From: Siphonodentalium dalli
Lineage: Eukaryota; Mollusca; Scaphopoda; Gadilida; Siphonodentaliidae
Length of the DNA: 64,000 nt
Direction of reading: 5' to 3'
Assembly (NCBI GenBank): GCA_032622095.1
Contig: CP136061.1
Coordinates: 175,299,692 to 175,363,691 of the forward strand
How positions within the stretch are numbered: position 1 is the first letter of the stretch; every line of letters starts with the position of its first letter. The notes beneath the pieces were generated by a model. The model searched no databases, was not told the DNA's origin, and saw only the letters and a program-made list of their open reading frames with translations. Position numbers and translations under genes: made by a program. Below are positions 59,401-64,000 of this stretch, in pieces.

Positions 59401-62400
59401 AGAAGGGATGTTATGTTACACAAGCGATATAGATTAACGGGATATTTGTCTTATTGAGAAATCGGTACCCCAACTGCCAGAAATATATATATATACAGCC
59501 GGTACCCCAACTGACCAGTATATAGGTTCAATATATATATTCATAATTAACTGAAAAATGGAAGTGGGACTATTCCGAAAATATCTAGATAGTGGAGATA
59601 GCACAATTACAACCTGATATATGAAGGTAAAATGGTGCAACCTGTTTCCAATCCGAAATGGTGCATATACATTATGTTGGTGGCCATGAATGGCAAAAAA
59701 TGGTAAAATTTTGTAATAAAGGTGACAAAATTAATCACGATCACCATATCGGAGAGCTCAATCATGCTTTATTCAGTAACCACCACAAATAATTGCATAA
59801 TTTAACGCTAAATGGTGGAACTTGTTGGCTATATATGTGGTTTTTTTCCAGAATTACTAACAAATTGGACCCAAAATACATCTTAAAACAGTCATTTACA
59901 GAATATAACAGCTGGTTGCCATGGATACAGAGATCCACACAGTCACCCCAACTCGTAATAGGAACGATCTAGACCAAGAACATGTCCCATGTGCAGAAGG
60001 GATGTTATGTTACACCAGCGATATAGAGTTACGGGATATTTGTCTTATTGAGAAATCGGTACCCCAACTGCCAGAAATATATATATATACAGCCGGTACC
60101 CCAACTGACCAGAATATAGGTTCAATATATATATTCATAATTAACTGAAAAATGGAAGTGGGGCTATTTCGAAAATATCTAGATAGTGGAGATAGCACAA
60201 TTACAAGCTGATATATGAAGGTAAAATGGTGCAACCTGTTTCCAATCCGAAATGGTGCATATACATTATGTTGGTGGCCATGAATGGCAAAAAATGGTCA
60301 AATTTGAGAAAATTTGGTAATAAAGGTGACAAAATTAATCACGATCACCATATCGGAGAGCTCAATCACGCGTTATTCAGTAACCACCACAAATAATTGC
60401 GTAATTTAACGCTAAATGGTGGAGCTTGTTGGCTTAATATATGTGTTTTTTTCCAGAATTACTAAGAAATTGGACCCAAAATACATCTTAAAACAGTCAT
60501 TTACGGAATATAACAGCTGGTTGCCATGGATACAGAGATCCACATAGTCACCCCAACTCGCAATAGGAACGATCTAGACCAAGAACATGTCCCATGTGCA
60601 GAAGGGATGTTATGTTACACCAGCGATATAGATTTACGGGATATTTGTCTTATTGAGAAATCGGTACCCCAACTGCCAGAAATATATATATATATATACA
60701 GCGGTACCCCAACTGACCAGTATATAGGTTCAATATATATATTCATAATTAACTGAAAAATGGAAGTGGGGCTATTCCGAAAATATCTAGATAGTGGAGA
60801 TAGCACAATTACAAGCTGATATATGAAGGTAAAATGGTGCAACCTGTTTCCAATCCGAAATGGTGCATATACATTATGTTGGTGGCCATGAATGGCAAAA
60901 ATGGTCAAATTTGAGAAAATTTGGTAATAAAGGTGACAAAATTAATCACGGTCACCATATCGGAGAGCTCAATCACGCGTTATTCAGTAACAACCACAAA
61001 TAATTGCGTAATTTAACGCTAAATGGTGGAGCTTGTTGGCTTAATATATGTGTTTTTTTCCAGAATTACTAAGAAATTGGACCCAAAATACATCTTAAAA
61101 CAGTCATTTGCGGAATATAACAGCTGGTTGCCATGGATACAGAGATCCACATAGTCACCCCAACTCGTAATAGGAACGATCTAGACCAAGAACATGTCCC
61201 ATGTGCAGAAGGGATGTTATGTTACACAAGCGATATAGATTAACGGGATATTTGTCTTATTGAGAAATCGGTACCCCAACTGCCAGAAATATATATATAT
61301 ACAGCCGGTACCCCAACTGACCAGTATATAGGTTCAATATATATATTCATAATTAACTGAAAAATGGAAGTGGGGCTATTTCGAAAATATCTAGATAGTG
61401 GAGATAGCACAATTACAAGCTGATATATGAAGGTAAAATGGTGCAACCTGTTTCCAATCCGAAATGGTGCATATACATTATGTTGGTGGCCATGAATGGC
61501 AAAAAATGGTCAAATTTGAGAAAATTTGGTAATAAAGGTGACAAAATTAATCACGATCACCATATTGGAGAGCTCAATCACGCGTTATTCAGTAACCACC
61601 ACAAATAATTGCGTAATTTAACGCTAAATGGTGGAGCTTGTTGGCTTAATATATGTGTTTTTTTCCAGAATTACTAAGAAATTGGACCCAAAATACATCT
61701 TAAAACAGTCATTTACGGAATATAACAGCTGGTTGCCATGGATACAGAGATCCACATAGTCACCCCAACTCGTAATAGGAACGATCTAGACCAAGAACAT
61801 GTCCCATGTGCAGAAGGGATGTTATGTTACACAAGCGATATAGATTAACGGGATATTTGTCTTATTGAGAAATCGGTACCCCAACTGCCAGAAATATATA
61901 TATATACAGCCGGTACCCCAACTGACCAGTATATAGGTTCAATATATATATTCATAATTAACTGAAAAATGGAAGTGGGACTATTCCGAAAATATCTAGA
62001 TAGTGGAGATAGCACAATTACAACCTGATATATGAAGGTAAAATGGTGCAACCTGTTTCCAATCCGAAATGGTGCATATACATTATGTTGGTGGCCATGA
62101 ATGGCAAAAAATGGTAAAATTTTGTAATAAAGGTGACAAAATTAATCACGATCACCATATCGGAGAGCTCAATCATGCTTTATTCAGTAACCACCACAAA
62201 TAATTGCATAATTTAACGCTAAATGGTGGAACTTGTTGGCTATATATGTGGTTTTTTTCCAGAATTACTAACAAATTGGACCCAAAATACATCTTAAAAC
62301 AGTCATTTACAGAATATAACAGCTGGTTGCCATGGATACAGAGATCCACACAGTCACCCCAACTCGTAATAGGAACGATCTAGACCAAGAACATGTCCCA

Positions 62401-64000
62401 TGTGCAGAAGGGATGTTATGTTACACCAGCGATATAGAGTTACGGGATATTTGTCTTATTGAGAAATCGGTACCCCAACTGCCAGAAATATATATATATA
62501 CAGCCGGTACCCCAACTGACCAGAATATAGGTTCAATATATATATTCATAATTAACTGAAAAATGGAAGTGGGGCTATTTCGAAAATATCTAGATAGTGG
62601 AGATAGCACAATTACAAGCTGATATATGAAGGTAAAATGGTGCAACCTGTTTCCAATCCGAAATGGTGCATATACATTATGTTGGTGGCCATGAATGGCA
62701 AAAAATGGTCAAATTTGAGAAAATTTGGTAATAAAGGTGACAAAATTAATCACGATCACCATATCGGAGAGCTCAATCACGCGTTATTCAGTAACCACCA
62801 CAAATAATTGCGTAATTTAACGCTAAATGGTGGAGCTTGTTGGCTTAATATATGTGTTTTTTTCCAGAATTACTAAGAAATTGGACCCAAAATACATCTT
62901 AAAACAGTCATTTACGGAATATAACAGCTGGTTGCCATGGATACAGAGATCCACATAGTCACCCCAACTCGCAATAGGAACGATCTAGACCAAGAACATG
63001 TCCCATGTGCAGAAGGGATGTTATGTTACACCAGCGATATAGATTTACGGGATATTTGTCTTATTGAGAAATCGGTACCCCAACTGCCAGAAATATATAT
63101 ATATATATACAGCGGTACCCCAACTGACCAGTATATAGGTTCAATATATATATTCATAATTAACTGAAAAATGGAAGTGGGGCTATTCCGAAAATATCTA
63201 GATAGTGGAGATAGCACAATTACAAGCTGATATATGAAGGTAAAATGGTGCAACCTGTTTCCAATCCGAAATGGTGCATATACATTATGTTGGTGGCCAT
63301 GAATGGCAAAAATGGTCAAATTTGAGAAAATTTGGTAATAAAGGTGACAAAATTAATCACGGTCACCATATCGGAGAGCTCAATCACGCGTTATTCAGTA
63401 ACAACCACAAATAATTGCGTAATTTAACGCTAAATGGTGGAGCTTGTTGGCTTAATATATGTGTTTTTTTCCAGAATTACTAAGAAATTGGACCCAAAAT
63501 ACATCTTAAAACAGTCATTTGCGGAATATAACAGCTGGTTGCCATGGATACAGAGATCCACATAGTCACCCCAACTCGTAATAGGAACGATCTAGACCAA
63601 GAACATGTCCCATGTGCAGAAGGGATGTTATGTTACACAAGCGATATAGATTAACGGGATATTTGTCTTATTGAGAAATCGGTACCCCAACTGCCAGAAA
63701 TATATATATATACAGCCGGTACCCCAACTGACCAGTATATAGGTTCAATATATATATTCATAATTAACTGAAAAATGGAAGTGGGGCTATTTCGAAAATA
63801 TCTAGATAGTGGAGATAGCACAATTACAAGCTGATATATGAAGGTAAAATGGTGCAACCTGTTTCCAATCCGAAATGGTGCATATACATTATGTTGGTGG
63901 CCATGAATGGCAAAAAATGGTCAAATTTGAGAAAATTTGGTAATAAAGGTGACAAAATTAATCACGATCACCATATTGGAGAGCTCAATCACGCGTTATT
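50452..64000. repeat. Satellite array block 8
   Basis: About 22 monomers running off the right edge of the window, with no insertion. The first part repeats block 7. From 56.9 kb shorter units take over. Confidence 0.97.
59280..64000. repeat. 2,411-bp higher-order repeat, two copies (second cut by window end)
   Basis: Four-monomer units at about 59.28-61.69 and 61.69-64.00 kb. Shared rare changes include 'AATTTTGTAATAAAGG', 'CATGCTTTATTC', 'TTGCATAATTT' and 'CACCATATTGGAG'. An additional weaker correspondence at about 3,620 bp links 56.9-57.8 with 60.5-61.4 kb. Confidence 0.8.

Noticed and set aside
1-64000. CRISPR array
   Set aside because: The regular repeats are about 600-bp monomers without short repeat/spacer alternation. 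The sequence is clearly eukaryotic satellite.

Overview
This window is non-coding eukaryotic DNA. About 50 kb of the 64 kb is one AT-rich tandem satellite with a monomer of roughly 594-608 bp (about 83 monomer equivalents). All copies lie in the same orientation and the array runs off both ends of the window. I found no gene that I can support. The many short open frames recur once per monomer because the monomer recurs. The organism is a multicellular eukaryote. The interspersed repeats inside the largest insertion (GTCC-rich stretches followed by a 'CAACAATT' context, and repeated 'TTCAGATTTGTTCAAATGAGGTCA'-like units, given here only in part) and the abundant short Helitron-type and foldback elements remind me of bivalve mollusc genomes. 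That assignment is recall-based inference, not proof.

Layout: satellite 1-8813; a 4.76-kb non-autonomous TIR DNA transposon 8814-13572; satellite 13573-16567; Helitron 16568-17459; satellite 17460-23489; Helitron 23490-24381; satellite 24382-26789; Helitron 26790-27681; satellite 27682-36100; a second copy of the same TIR transposon 36101-40855; satellite 40856-42056; Helitron 42057-42947; satellite 42948-49560; Helitron 49561-50451; satellite 50452-64000. The TIR transposon itself carries a nested 272-bp foldback element, two adjacent TTAA-flanked foldback MITEs, a decayed tandem repeat and a 165-bp two-unit repeat.

Higher-order structure dominates. Monomer variants repeat in blocks at fixed offsets: 1,213 bp (dimer), 2,411 bp (four monomers), 3,300 bp (four monomers plus Helitron), 7,504 bp (eleven monomers plus Helitron). 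There are also dispersed copies at 8,956, 17,065 and 27,283-27,288 bp. Both transposon types were therefore copied as passengers of satellite amplification and did not insert many times. The two 4.76-kb elements differ, as far as I noticed, mainly by homopolymer-length changes and one substitution.

The most informative observation is that the window contains both filled and empty versions of the Helitron site. Monomers at 7454 and 34741 have the same diagnostic short deletion and AT-tract length as the Helitron-bearing monomers but no insert. This fixes the insertion as exactly between A and T with no target duplication, with 5' TC and 3' CTAG ends. Both element types entered the same (AT)n tract, which sits between two copies of a CGGTACCCCAACTG motif in the monomer. 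That tract therefore looks like a transposon landing site within a satellite.
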